Source of the DNA: AC-32 sp963766375
GTDB taxonomy: Bacteria > Actinomycetota > Thermoleophilia > Gaiellales > Gaiellaceae
NCBI GenBank assembly: GCA_963766375.1
Contig: CAVXZG010000008.1
Coordinates: 1 to 64,000 of the forward strand
Reading direction: 5' to 3'
Length of the DNA stretch: 64,000 nucleotides
A model generated the notes under the pieces. That model saw only the letters and a program-made list of their open reading frames with translations, was not told where the DNA came from and made no database searches. Within the stretch, counting starts at the first letter, position 1. Each line of letters starts with the position of its first letter. The position numbers and the translations under genes are program-made. Below, one piece after another: positions 40,948-50,484 of this stretch.

Positions 40948-41507
40948 CAGGCGACCGGAGCGTTCCAGACGCGGATCACCGGCTCGTCCCGTTCGTAGCC
41001 GAGCGCGCTGAGCGTCGCGGAGTCGAGCGCGAACAGCCGTCCGTCGGCGACCGCGAGGCCAATCCACCGCGCCGCGAGCACGCGCAGCACGTGACCGTGG
41101 CCGAACACCAGCACGTCGCCGTCCGCGCGCCGAAGCTCCTCGACGACGCGGTCGACCCGCGCCTCCACCTCCGCCACGCTCTCGCCGCCGCGGGCGCCGT
41201 AGCGCCAGATCGTCCAATCGGGGATCTCCTGCCGGATCTCGGCCGTCGTGATCCCCTCGAAGTCGCCGTAGTCCCACTCGGCCAGCTCCTCGCGCACCTC
41301 CGGCTCGAAACCCGCCAGCCGCGCCGTGTCCAGCGCCCGCCGCAACGGGCTCGACAGCACAAGCGCGAACTGACGGCCCCGCAGCGCCTCCCCGACCGCC
41401 CGCGCCTGAGCCTCGCCGACCTCGGTGAGCGGCACGTCGGTCCGTCCGGTGTGCTTCAAGTCCCGGCTCCACTCGGTCTCACCGTGCCTCACGACGACGA
41501 TTTCCAT
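40947..41507 (-). CDS. Histidine phosphatase (phosphoglycerate mutase-like)
   Basis: A 186-residue enzyme. EIVVVRHGETEWSRDLKHTG has the catalytic RHGE motif; the second His is in VLVFGHGHVLRVLAARW; SSPLRRALDTARLAG is the usual middle block. It removes phosphate from a small phosphorylated substrate in the cytoplasm; which one is not evident. Start ATG 41507. It overlaps the hydrolase gene downstream by one base and is divergent from the decarboxylase gene. Confidence 0.9.
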   Translation of the reverse strand: MEIVVVRHGETEWSRDLKHTGRTDVPLTEVGEAQARAVGEALRGRQFALVLSSPLRRALDTARLAGFEPEVREELAEWDYGDFEGITTAEIRQEIPDWTIWRYGARGGESVAEVEARVDRVVEELRRADGDVLVFGHGHVLRVLAARWIGLAVADGRLFALDSATLSALGYERDEPVIRVWNAPVA

Positions 41508-41538
41508 CGCCCGCACCCTATGGAAGGATGGCGCAACC

Positions 41539-42952
41539 GTGGACGGGGTTCCGCCGCAGCGAGATCCGCTCGCGCTGGACAAGGAGGCGATGCGGCAGCT
41601 TGGCTATCGCACCGTCGACCTGCTCGTCGAGTGGCTCGAGCGCGAGTCGCCGGCGATCCGACGCGCCTCGCCGGCCGAGATGCGGGAGCGCCTGGCCGGC
41701 CCGCCGCCTGAGCAGGCGGAGCCGTTCGAGGCGATCCTGGAGGGCCTCGAGCGCGACGTGCTCCCGTTCGCGAGCCGGGACGGCCACCCGCGTTTCTTCG
41801 GCTTCATTCCGTTCAGCGCGACCTGGCCGGGTGCGCTCGGCGACCTGATCGCGAGCGCCTGCAACCTCTACACGGGCTCCTGGATGGAGTCGGCCGGCCC
41901 AAGCCAGGTCGAGCTCGAGGTGCTGGGGTGGTTCAAGGAGTGGATCGGCTACCCGCGCCGAGGCGGCCGGCTCGCTGGTGAGCGGCGGCTCGGTGGGGAA
42001 CATGACCGCGGTCGCCTGCGCGCGCGAGTCGCTGGCCGGGCCGATGCGGGACGACCTCGTCCTCTACGTCTCCGACCAGGCGCACTCGTCGTTCGCGCGC
42101 TCGGCGCGGATCCTCGGCTTCCGGCCCGGTCAGGTGCGAGTGCTGCCCACCGACACCGCCTTCAGGCTCGACCCGGCCACGCTGCGGGCGGCGATGGATG
42201 CCGACGTCGCGGCCGGCCGCACGCCGTTCCTCCTGGCCGCGAACGCCGGGACGACCAACTCGGGCGCGATCGACCCGCTGCCCGAGCTCGCCGAGGCCTG
42301 CCGCGAGCGCGGCGCGTGGCTGCACGTGGACGGGGCCTACGGCGGCTTCGCGGCACTCGCAGATCGAGCGCTGCTGCCCGGGATCGAGCTCGCGGACTCG
42401 GTCACGCTCGACCCGCACAAGTGGCTCTACCAGCCGTTCGAGTGCGGCTGCGTGCTCGTGCGCAACGGGCGGGCGCTGCGGGCGGCGTTCGAGATGCTGC
42501 CCGACTACCTCCGCGACGCCGAGCCCGACGAGGAGGAGGTCAACTTCTCCGACCTCGGGCTCCAGCTGACCCGCTCGGCGCGGGCGCTGAAGATCTGGGT
42601 CTCGCTGCGGTTCTTCGGCGTGGAGGCCTTCCGAGAGGCGATCGCGCGCTCGCTCGAGACAGCGGCGTGGGCCGCCGAGCGCGTAGAGCAGAGCGAGTCG
42701 CTGGAGCTGCTGGCCCCGCCCTCACTGGGAGTCGTCTGCTTCGGGCGCATGGACCTCGACGAGCGGGGCAACAACGGCCTGGTCGCAGCCCTGGAGCAGA
42801 GCGGCGTAGGGCTCATCTCCTCGACCCGGCTGCACGGACGCTTCGCCCTGCGGCTCTGCGTTTTCAACCACACGAGCGGCCCCGAGGACGTCGAGCGGGT
42901 GCTGGCGTTTCTCGAAACGGCCAGAGCCGGAGCCCGAAGCGCCTCAGCGTGA
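41539..42952 (+). CDS. Group II PLP-dependent amino-acid decarboxylase (one frameshift)
   Basis: About 470 residues after repairing a shift near 41958. N-terminal: LGYRTVDLLVEWLERESPAI and GHPRFFGFIPFSATWPGALG; then LVSGGSVGNMTAVACARESL, the Asp in HVDGAYGGFAAL that pairs with PLP, and the Schiff-base Lys in TLDPHKWLYQPFECG. Related to aromatic-L-amino-acid, tyrosine and glutamate decarboxylases; the substrate is not decided by motifs. GTG 41539 has AAGGA 10 bases upstream. First gene of a four-gene unit with cNMP-binding proteins, a transporter and a ureohydrolase, which suggests amine production and movement. Confidence 0.88.
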
Positions 42953-42968
42953 GCGCCATCCGCCGATC

Positions 42969-43407
42969 GTGAGCAGCTGGCCGGGCTTGCCGGAGGCCGA
43001 CGTGCCGTCGCTGCGGGCACTGCCGCTGTTTGCGGAGCTCGAGCCGCACCAGGCGGCGGCGGTCGGCAAGCAGGCGTCGCTGCGCGAGGCCGCAGACGGG
43101 CGAGACCGTGGTCGAGCAGTGGAGCCTCGGGCGCGACTTCTACGTGATCCTCGAAGGGACGGCCGAGGTCTCGATCGACGGCGCGCACGCGCGCGACCTC
43201 GGCCCGGGCGACTTCTTCGGCGAGCTGACCGCGCTCGACTGGGGCTCGGGGTTCACGTACCCGCGGCTGGCCACGGTGCGGGCGACTTCGCCGCTGAGGC
43301 TGCTCGTCTTCCCGGACGGGAAGCTGGCCGAGCTCGTGCGGCGCTACCCGAGCGTCGACCGGCAGGTGCGCGCCGCGGTGGCCGAGCGGCTGCCGCAGCA
43401 CACGTGA
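42969..43407 (+). CDS. Stand-alone cyclic-nucleotide-binding domain protein (one frameshift)
   Basis: About 145 residues. LPLFAELEPHQAAAVGKQAS opens a CAP-type domain; after a shift near 43090 follow ETVVEQWSLGRDFYVILEGT, LGPGDFFGELTALDWG and YPRLATVRAT. The phosphate-binding cassette keeps FGEL and an Arg, but with an insertion compared with the canonical FGE-x-x-L-x-x-x-x-R-x-A, so cNMP binding is uncertain. No helix-turn-helix. It starts 16 bases after the decarboxylase and overlaps the MFS gene (GTGA). It may have been the N-terminal domain of that transporter. Confidence 0.78.
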
Positions 43408-45045
43408 GCCACGCCACCCGCATCCGCACGGTGCTGGGCGGGGTCTTCCGGAACCCGGAGCTGAGACGGGTCGAGCTCGCCTTCGCCGGGTTCAACGCGG
43501 GCGAGTGGGGCGCCTGGATCGCGATGCTCGTCTACGCCTACGAGCAGGGCGGCGCGACCACGGCCGGGCTCGTGGCCGCCGCGCAGCTCGTCCCGGCCGG
43601 GCTGGCGGCGCCCTTCGCGGCGGTGCTCGCCGACCGTTATGCGCCCGCGCGGGTGCTGACGCTCGGCTACGTGGCGCAGGCGCTGGCAATGGGCGCGACC
43701 GGGGCGGCGCTGCTCGCGCACGGGCCGCCGCTGCTGGCCTACGCACTGGCCGCGGTCGGCGCGACCTGCGTGACGGTGACGCGGCCGACCCAGTCTGCCC
43801 TGGTGCCGGCGTTGGCGCGGACGCCGGACGAGCTGACCGCGACCAACGTCGTCTCGGGCTGGATCGAGGCGGTGAGCGTGCTCGTCGCGCCCGCCGGTGC
43901 CGGCGTGCTCCTCGCCGTGGCGTCGCCGGGTTGGGTCTTCGCCGCGCTCGCGGTGGTGGTGCTGGTTGCCGCCGCTCCTCGTCGCACCGCTCCGCGGGCC
44001 GCCGCCTGCAGCCGAGCCGCGGCCGCCGCTCGAAGAGGCGCTCGCGCGGCTTCCGGCTGCTGGCGAAGGAGCCGGCTACGCGAACGCTCGTCGCGCTCCT
44101 GGGCGGCCAGTTCGTGGCGATCGGCGCGCTGGACGTGCTCTACGTCGTGCTCGCGATCTCCGTGCTCGACCTGGGTGGCTCGGGCGCGGGGTACCTGAAC
44201 GCGGCCTTCGGCGCGGGCGGAGTCGCCGGGATCGCGGTCACCGTCGCGCTGATCGGGCGCCGCCGGCTGATGCCCGCGCTCGTGCTCGGGATCCTGGCCT
44301 GGGGCGCGGCCTTTGCGTTACTGGGCGCCTGGCCGACGACGATCGGCGCGCTGCTGCTGCTGGCCGTGGCAGGGGCCGGCCGAAGCCTGCTCGACGTCGC
44401 CGGGCGAACGATCCTGCAGCGAACCGCGCCGGGCGACGTGCTCTCGCGGGTCTTCGGCGTGCTGGAAGGGCTCTCGATGGCCGGCCTCGCGCTCGGCTCG
44501 CTGCTCACCCCGGCGCTGGTGAGCCTCTTCGGCGCGAGGTGGGCGATCGTCGGGATCGGCGCTCTGCTGCCGCTGGCCGTGCTGCTCGCGAGCAGGCGCC
44601 TGCTGGAGATCGACCGCCGAGCCCGGTGCCGGTGGTCGAGATCGCGCTGCTGCGCTCGCTGCCGTTGTTCTCGCCCCTGGGAGCGCCCGCGCTGGAGGGC
44701 CTCGCGCGCGGGCTCGCCGAGCTGCAGGCTCCGGCCGGGACCGCGGTCGTGCGGGAAGGCGAGCCAGGCGACCGCTTCTACGTCGTGGCCGAGGGCGAGC
44801 TCGACGTCTCGGCTCAGGGACGCAAGCTGCGGACGATCGGCCGTGGCGAGGGCTTCGGCGAGATCGCGCTGCTGGAGAACGTCCCGCGCACAGCCACGGT
44901 GACGGCACGCACCGACTCGCGCCTGTACGCGCTCGACAAGCCCTCGTTCCTGGCCAGTGTCTCCTCACATCCACGAGCAGCCGGCGAGGCGAATCGGCTC
45001 GTCCGCGAGCGGCTGCCCTCGAAGCAAGCGACAATCGCCCCGTGA
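43404..45045 (+). CDS. MFS transporter with a C-terminal cyclic-nucleotide-binding domain (three frameshifts)
   Basis: About 545 residues after repairing shifts near 43975, 44045 and 44620. Twelve-helix MFS part of the DHA3/MefA-like type: GVFRNPELRRVELAFAGFNA, LAAPFAAVLADRYAPARVLT, VTRPTQSALVPALARTPDEL, then six further helices to about residue 400. The C-terminal CAP-like domain (LPLFSPLGAPALEGLARGLA, GDRFYVVAEGELDVSAQG) has a canonical cassette FGEIALLENVPRTATVTA, so real cNMP binding is likely. It suggests a transporter gated by cAMP or cGMP. Overlaps the genes on both sides by 4 bases. Confidence 0.85.
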
Positions 45046-46010
45046 TCGACCCGCTCGAGCGCTGGCGCAAGTACGGCGAGAAGCCCGACTACGCGGGCCT
45101 CCTCACCTACGGCGGCGCGCCGTACACGCAGGATCCGGCCGAGCTTGCCGGGTTCGACGTCGCCATCGTGGGCGCGCCGACCGACGACCTCGTCTCGGAC
45201 CGGCCCGGCGCCCGCTTCGGGCCGCGGGCGATCCGCGCCGCCAGTTGTCCGCCCGGGCCGCACCTCGAGTCGAAGGTGGATGCTTTCGAGGAGCTGAAGA
45301 TCGTCGACTTCGGCGACGCTGCGGTGCTCCCGGCAGACGCGGCCGCCTCGCACGAGGCGATCTTCGAGCTGGTCGGCCAGGTGCTCGACGCCGGCGCCCT
45401 CCCGATCGTGCTCGGCGGCGACCACTCGATCGCCGAGCCCGACGTGCGCGCCGTCGCCGGGCACCACGGCCCGGTCGGCCTCGTCCATTTCGACACCCAC
45501 ACCGACACCGGCCGCGAGGTCTTCGGCGTCGAGGTCTCGCACGGGACGCCGATGTTCCGGCTCGTCGAGGCGGGCAAGCTCGCGCCCAAGCGCTACGTGC
45601 AGATCGGCCTGCGCGGCTACTGGCCCGGCGAAGAGACGTTCAAGTGGCAGGCCGACAACGGGATCACGAGCTTCTTCATGCACGACGTGCGGCGCGACGG
45701 GATCGAAGCGATCGTCGCGCGGACGCTCGAGCTCGTGGGCGAGGGGCCCGTCTACCTGACCGTCGACGTGGACGTGCTCGACCCGGCCTTCGCTCCGGGA
45801 ACCGGGACTCCCGAGCCGGGCGGGATGACGTCCTCCGATCTCCTCTGGGCCTGCCGAACCGTCGCGACCGAGCTGGAGCTCGTCGGCGCGGAGGTGGTCG
45901 AGGTGATCCCGACGGCAGTGGGCTCGGCGGACGTCACGGCGCTCGTCGCGGACCGGATCGTCCGCGAGATCCTCAACGGGATCGCGCTGCGTCGCCGGGC
46001 TTCCGGCTAA
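45042..46010 (+). CDS. Ureohydrolase (agmatinase/arginase family)
   Basis: A 322-residue enzyme. All binuclear Mn ligands are present: His in VLGGDHSIAEPD, the D-x-H-x-D of VHFDTHTDTG and the D-x-D of YLTVDVDVLDPAFAPG. It hydrolyses a guanidino group to urea and an amine; agmatine or another guanidino compound is likely, given the decarboxylase at the head of the operon. GTG 45042 overlaps the stop of the transporter gene. The 3' end overlaps the convergent DUF6328 gene by about 38 bases. Confidence 0.92.
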   Translation: MIDPLERWRKYGEKPDYAGLLTYGGAPYTQDPAELAGFDVAIVGAPTDDLVSDRPGARFGPRAIRAASCPPGPHLESKVDAFEELKIVDFGDAAVLPADAAASHEAIFELVGQVLDAGALPIVLGGDHSIAEPDVRAVAGHHGPVGLVHFDTHTDTGREVFGVEVSHGTPMFRLVEAGKLAPKRYVQIGLRGYWPGEETFKWQADNGITSFFMHDVRRDGIEAIVARTLELVGEGPVYLTVDVDVLDPAFAPGTGTPEPGGMTSSDLLWACRTVATELELVGAEVVEVIPTAVGSADVTALVADRIVREILNGIALRRRASG

Positions 46011-46437
46011 GCGGCAGGCCGTACCAGAACCACGCAAAGCCGCCCGCGATCAAGGCGCTCGTGACCGCCGCCCACAGTCCCTGAAGAGGATGTCGGCGAT
46101 CAGGAACACGGCCGCGGTCATGCCGAGCGCGAGAAAGGTGGTGCCGGCGATCGCGAGCCGGTTGGAGGTGCGCAGCATCTGCTCCTTGTCGCCCTCGCGC
46201 CAGCGCAGGCGGTGGTAGGCCGAAGGGGCGATCAGCAGGATCGAGGCGGAGGCCGTGCAGAGGAAGGCGAGGAAGAAGACGTCGCGCTGGAGGTCGGTGA
46301 CGCGGGTCCAGCCGCTCGAAAACGGGACCGCCAGCAGGAACGCGAACAGCACCTGAACCCCGGGCAGCACGACCCGGAGCTCGTTCAGGAGCTCGATCAG
46401 CTCGCGGTCGAGATCGTCCGCGCTTGCGCTGGCTCAC
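45973..46437 (-). CDS. DUF6328 membrane protein (two frameshifts)
   Basis: About 150 residues. Seen in three frames: GTG start MSQRKRG, then after a shift near 46415 DDLDRELIELLNELRVVLPG and VQVLFAFLLAVPFSSGW, then after a shift near 46082 LIAGGFAWFWYGLPLSRKP. The pattern (acidic N-terminus, ELLNELRV-x-LPGVQVLFAFLL, and four helices) is that of the DUF6328 family. Function unknown. Its GTG overlaps the stop of cofE (GTGA), so it is the last gene of the F420 operon. Confidence 0.75.
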   Translation of the reverse strand: MSQRKRGRSRPRADRAPERAPGRAARGSGAVRVPAGGPVFERLDPRHRPPARRLLPRLPLHGLRLDPADRPFGLPPPALARGRQGADAAHLQPARDRRHHLSRARHDRGRVPDRRHPLQGLWAAVTSALIAGGFAWFWYGLPLSRKPGDAARSR

Positions 46438-47159
46438 CGAAAGAGGTCGCGGTCGGGAGGCATGACGAGCTCGCGGGCGCTGCCCCCGCCCTGAACGTCG
46501 ACTCCTCTGATCACGGCCGCGGGCACTCCGGCAGTCTTCCCCATCACGAGCTCCGCGGCACCTGCCAGCTCGTCGGCGACGGCGATCACGGTCGCGTGCA
46601 GCTCGTAACCGGTCGAATCGCGGAGGCCCTTCAGGTCGAGGAGCGGCTCGATCCCGGCCACGCCGATCGCGACGTCGGTCGTGCCCTGGCGCCACGCGCG
46701 GCCGAACGAGTCGCTCACGATCACGCCTACCTCCGCGCCGGTCTCCTCGCGGAGGCGATCGCGCAGCCGTGCCGCCGAGGCGTCCGGGTCATCAGGCAGG
46801 AGCACGACGGTCCCCGGCTCGGGCGCATTGGAGGCGTCCACGCCTGCCGAGGCGCAGACGAAGCCGTGCTTCGTCTCGGCGATCACGAGCGGCGGGCGGA
46901 CGCGGACGATTCGAGCCGTCTCGCGGAGGATCACCTCGAGCTGCCGTGGGTCGCTGTCGGCGGCGATCTTCGTGGCCTCCTCGGAGGGCACGACGTCGGC
47001 GAGGCGCACCACTCGGCCCTCGGCCTTCGAGACGACCTTCTGCGCGACCACGAGCACGTCGCCGTCCTCGAGAACCGCACGCTCGGCGATCAGCGCCGCC
47101 AGGTCGTCGCCCTCGCGGATCTCCGGCAGGCCTTCGACCGGGGTGATCGACACGCTCAC
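46434..47159 (-). CDS. cofE: Coenzyme F420-0:L-glutamate ligase
   Basis: A 241-residue cytoplasmic enzyme adding glutamate residues to F420-0 with GTP. Seen: SITPVEGLPEIREGDDLAAL, DGDVLVVAQKVVSKAEGRVV, ETKHGFVCASAGVDASNAPE, VGVIVSDSFGRAWRQGTTDV (the conserved core) and GKTAGVPAAVIRGVDV. It is the single-domain CofE form, lacking the nitroreductase-like domain of mycobacterial FbiB. GTG start overlapping the stop of npdG. Part of cofC-cofD-npdG-cofE. Confidence 0.95.
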   Translation of the reverse strand: MSVSITPVEGLPEIREGDDLAALIAERAVLEDGDVLVVAQKVVSKAEGRVVRLADVVPSEEATKIAADSDPRQLEVILRETARIVRVRPPLVIAETKHGFVCASAGVDASNAPEPGTVVLLPDDPDASAARLRDRLREETGAEVGVIVSDSFGRAWRQGTTDVAIGVAGIEPLLDLKGLRDSTGYELHATVIAVADELAGAAELVMGKTAGVPAAVIRGVDVQGGGSARELVMPPDRDLFR

Positions 47160-47776
47160 GGCAGGCCGGTCAGCCGCAGCCCGGCGTGGACGCCGAACTC
47201 CTTGTTCACGTTCAGGATCACCGCGGTCATGCCCTCGAGCGCCCGGGAGTTGGCGAGGGGGCCGACATCCACGGCCCGCCCGCCGACGAGGCGGCCTGCG
47301 AGCTCCAGCACGAGCTTCTTCACGCCCGGGTCGTCGCCACAGATGAGCGCGTCCAGGTCGGGCGGCTCGGACGACGAGAGGTCGATCGCCGAGACGGTCT
47401 GCAGCCCCGAGGCGACGGGCGCACGGATCAGCTTCGCGAGGTTCTCGGCGAGCGAGCCTTCCTCGAGCCCGGGAACGATCCCGATCTCTGTGAAGCGAAG
47501 GTCGCTGGCCACGCAGAGCACCGGGGTGTCGCCGATTGCGTCTGCCAGCGCGGCGCCGGTCTCGATCGCAGCGTTCGACTTGGTGGCCAGCACGACGAGG
47601 TCGACGCCCTTGACCACGTTCTCGTTGCTGTCGCCCTTCACGCCGATCTCGAGCGCCCGCTCCTTGGCCCGTTGCGCGTCGCGCGAGCCGATGTAGACGT
47701 CCTCGCCGAGCAGATGCAGCTTCCGCGCCAGCGCGCGCCCGAAGGTGCCGGTGCCGCCGACGATCGCGATCTTCAC
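47156..47776 (-). CDS. npdG: F420-dependent NADP+ oxidoreductase-like protein
   Basis: A 206-residue enzyme. MKIAIVGGTGTFGRALARKL is the NADP-binding motif; SRDAQRAKERALEIG supplies the 2'-phosphate-binding Ser/Arg; DLVVLATKSNAAIE and GMTAVILNVNKEFGVHAGLR complete the family pattern. It would exchange electrons between F420H2 and NADP+, supplying reduced F420. Coupled on both sides by 4-base overlaps with cofD and cofE, which supports the assignment. Confidence 0.88.
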   Translation of the reverse strand: MKIAIVGGTGTFGRALARKLHLLGEDVYIGSRDAQRAKERALEIGVKGDSNENVVKGVDLVVLATKSNAAIETGAALADAIGDTPVLCVASDLRFTEIGIVPGLEEGSLAENLAKLIRAPVASGLQTVSAIDLSSSEPPDLDALICGDDPGVKKLVLELAGRLVGGRAVDVGPLANSRALEGMTAVILNVNKEFGVHAGLRLTGLP

Positions 47777-48692
47777 CGCAAGGCCGCCGCGGTCTCGAGC
47801 ACCGCGTCGCGAGCCGGCGTCTTGCGTCGGCGTCGCTCATCAGGGTGCGCGTGACAATCGTCCGGATCCCGGCGTCCTCGTCCGCGTCGGCCACGTCGAT
47901 CACGAGCGCGTCGATCAACCCCTTGTAACAGTCTGTTACTTGTTTCGGGCCGGTCCCGCCGGCGAGGCGGGCGAGCATTCGGGCGGCGGGCCCGCGAACG
48001 GCCTTGCCGCCGATCAGCGGACTGACCGCAACGGCGGGAGCGCTCCGCTGCTCGAGCGCCTCGCGGATTCCCGCGACGGCGAGGATCGGGCCGATGCTGA
48101 CGAACGGGTTGCTCGGCGCGATCGCGATCAGGTCGGCCCCGGCAAGGGCCTCGAGCACCCCCGGCGCGGGCCGCGCATCCTCGGCGCCCTCGAAGCGCAC
48201 GGCATCCACCTCGTCACGGTGCTGCCTGCCGACGAACCACTCCTGGAAAGGGAAGTCGCCGGCCGGGGTCTCGAGCCACGTGCGCAGCCGGTCGTCGGTC
48301 GCGGGCAACAGCGCCGGCACGAGCCCGAACGCCGCCGCGAGCTCACGCGTGACGCGGGAGAGCGGCTCGCCGTCGCGCAGCTTCTGCGTGCGGACGAGGT
48401 GGAGCCCGAGGTCGCGGTCGCCGAGCTGGAACCACGTGTCGGCCCCGAGGCCGCCCGCCTCCCCGAGCGCGTTCCAGGTCTCGTCCTTGCGACCCCAGCC
48501 GCGCTCCTCGTCCAGGCGGCCGGTGAGCGTGTAGAGGATCGTGTCGAGGTCAGGCGAGACGTGGAGGCCGAAGATCTCGACGTCGTCGCCGACGTTGCCG
48601 ACGATCGTCAGTTGCTCCGGCTCGATCGTCTCCGCGAGCGCGCGGGCGAAACGGGAGCCGCCGAGGCCGCCTGCGAGGACGGCGACCTTCAC
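47773..48692 (-). CDS. cofD: 2-phospho-L-lactate / phosphoenolpyruvate transferase (one frameshift near the end)
   Basis: About 305 residues. KVAVLAGGLGGSRFARALAE is the phosphate-binding entry, IVGNVGDDVEIFGLHVSPDL and LDTILYTLTGRLDEERGWGR are the CofD signature, ADLIAIAPSNPFVSIGPIL binds the donor. It joins the phosphoenolpyruvate- or lactate-derived phosphodiester to Fo. A shift near 47822 separates the body from the tail ARDAVLETAAALR, whose TGA overlaps the GTG of npdG. Start ATG 48692 overlaps the stop of cofC. Confidence 0.94.
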
Positions 48693-49246
48693 CGCGCGAG
48701 GCCCGTGCGAAGCGCGTCCAGCGCCGCAGCGGTGCGGGGGCCGAGCCGTTCCTCGAGCCCCTCGAGATCGCCGAGCGTGTCCACGTCGTCGGCGAGGTTC
48801 GGGATCGCAGCTACGGCCGCGGGAACCTCGAGCCGCTCGGCTCGCGCCAGGAAACGCTCCGCGCTGTCGGGGCCGTAGAGCGGCGCAAACAGGTGCGGCG
48901 CCGCAAGCGCCAGAGCGTTCGTGGTCCCGTCGGCCGCGGCGACGAGCGCCAGGCCGTCCTCCGGGAGCGCGCCGAGGAGCGCGAGCAGGTCGCGCGGCTG
49001 CGCGGCAGGTAGGTCGGCGTTGACGACGAGGATCGGCCCGGAATCGATTCGCCTGAGCGCGGCCTCGACCGCTGCGCCCTGGCCTCCGCCCTCGTCTGCC
49101 ACGAACACCTCAGCGGTGACCGCGCGGGAGGCAGCGAGCACGTCATCGAGCATCGCGTTCGCGATGCTGGCCCGGACGTCCTCGGGCGCCGGAGCGAGGC
49201 GGTGTTTAGCGCTCTCCCCGCGGAAGGGAACAACCACGGTGGGCAT
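48689..49246 (-). CDS. cofC: 2-phospholactate/phosphoenolpyruvate guanylyltransferase
   Basis: A 185-residue nucleotidyltransferase. MPTVVVPFRGESAKHRLAPA is the GTP-binding entry; ILVVNADLPAAQPRDLLALL has the metal-binding Asp; GTTNALALAAPHLFAPLYG binds the acceptor. It activates 2-phospholactate or, as in mycobacteria, phosphoenolpyruvate with GTP for CofD. First gene of the F420 operon; the stop overlaps cofD by 4 bases. Confidence 0.9.
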   Translation of the reverse strand: MPTVVVPFRGESAKHRLAPAPEDVRASIANAMLDDVLAASRAVTAEVFVADEGGGQGAAVEAALRRIDSGPILVVNADLPAAQPRDLLALLGALPEDGLALVAAADGTTNALALAAPHLFAPLYGPDSAERFLARAERLEVPAAVAAIPNLADDVDTLGDLEGLEERLGPRTAAALDALRTGLAR

Positions 49247-49305
49247 GCCGTCGAGAGACTATCCAGCAGTGACAGGGCCACCGCCGGACAACGCCGGGAT
49301 CCGGG

Positions 49306-49593
49306 TTACTCCGGCTGGTCGACGGCGGTGCCGGGCCCGCGGGTGTGCCACTCGCGCAGCTCGAACCAGTGTGTGCCGCGGAGCGCCTCGGCGACCTGCG
49401 GGTCGGTGTGACGCGCGTAGAAGACGTTGTGGTCGAGATCGGCACAGATCGCCACCGTCTCCAGCGGCACGTCGACGAGCTCGGCGAGCGCCTCTGAGGG
49501 CAGCTTCGCCTCGGCGACGGTGTAGTGCATGAACTGAAGCTCCGGAGCGAGCTCCATCAGGTCAGGCCAGTCCGGGCAGGTGCGGGAGCTCAT
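49306..49593 (-). CDS. Conserved-looking small protein coupled to hemH
   Basis: A 95-residue protein: SSRTCPDWPDLMELAPELQF, then HYTVAEAKLPSEALAELVDV, VAICADLDHNVFYARHTDPQ and ALRGTHWFELREWHTRGPG. I do not recognise the family. One N-terminal Cys, several His and Trp, no membrane helix. Its ATG overlaps the hemH stop (ATGA), the same coupling as hemE-hemH, so a role tied to heme synthesis or delivery is a reasonable guess. It ends 59 bases before cofC. Confidence 0.6.
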   Translation of the reverse strand: MSSRTCPDWPDLMELAPELQFMHYTVAEAKLPSEALAELVDVPLETVAICADLDHNVFYARHTDPQVAEALRGTHWFELREWHTRGPGTAVDQPE

Positions 49594-50484
49594 CCGCCGC
49601 TCCTTCCAGGCACGACCGGCTGCTCCTTCCGCGCCCGCTCCACGACGTCCGCCAGCGCGCGCACGAACGCCGGGTCGTCGTTCAGCGATTCGATCCGCGC
49701 GAGCTCGAGCCCGAGCTCCTGCGCCTTCTCGCGCGCCTCGATGTCGAGGTCCCAGAGGATCTCGAGGTGGTCGGAGACGAACCCGACCGGCGCAACGAGC
49801 ACCTTGTCCACGCCCTCGGCCCGCAGCCGCTCGAGCTCCTCGAGCACGTCCGGCCCCAACCAGGGCTCGCCGGTCGAGCTCGCGCTCTGGAACGCGAACG
49901 ACCAGCGCCCGAGGCCCGCACGCTCGGCGACCAGGCGAGAAGTCTCCAGCAGCTGCTCGCGATAGGGGTCGCCGTCGGCGAGGATCCGCTCAGGAAGCGA
50001 GTGCGCAGTGAAGACGACCCAGGCGTCGGTCCCGCGCACGCGGTCGGCGAGCACGTCGACGAACGCCGGCTCGTCGTGCCAGCTCTCGACGAGCACGAGC
50101 TCGGCCCGGTCGGCCAGCGCCTCCTCCAGCCGCTCGCGGTACCCACCGATCGACAGGCGCGAGTAGTGCGGCGCAAGCACGAGGCCGACGATTCTCGTGG
50201 CCCCTGCCGCCAGCGCCGCCTCGACAGCTTCGGAAATCCGAGGCCGCCAGTGCTTCATCCCGACGAAGACCGGCGTGCCGAGCTCCTGCTCCAGCGCCGA
50301 CCGCTGCGCCTCGGTCACATCGTCGAGCGGTGAGCGTCCGCCGATCCGCCGGTAGCGCTCCGCCAGCTCCTCCACCGCCTCGTCCGAGACCGGCCGGCCG
50401 CCCCGCACGTCCTCGAGGTAGGGCCGCACGTCCTCCGGCTCGCGACGGGCTCCCGTACGCCATCAGGACGACCGCGTCGGTCAC
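49590..50484 (-). CDS. hemH: Ferrochelatase (coproporphyrin or protoporphyrin; one frameshift)
   Basis: About 297 residues. MTDAVVLMAYGSP opens in one frame; an extra base near 50445 leads to DVRPYLEDVRGGRPVSDEAV and the rest. Seen: FVGMKHWRPRISEAVEAAL, LAPHYSRLSIGGYRE, WVVFTAHSLPERIL (the conserved metal-insertion His), FAFQSASSTGEPWLGPDVLE and VAPVGFVSDHLEILWDLDIE (second His/Glu). It inserts iron into the porphyrin; in actinobacteria the substrate is usually coproporphyrin III. Coupled to hemE by a 4-base overlap. Confidence 0.93.

Noticed and set aside
47925..47939. Perfect palindrome GTAACAG-T-CTGTTAC with AT-rich codons inside cofD.
   Set aside because: It lies within conserved coding sequence (QVTDCYKG) and has no promoter context; probably chance.
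46434..48692. A single 752-codon fused CofD-CofE protein.
   Set aside because: The continuous frame arises from a frameshift; npdG lies between in another frame and the three genes have normal overlapping starts and stops.
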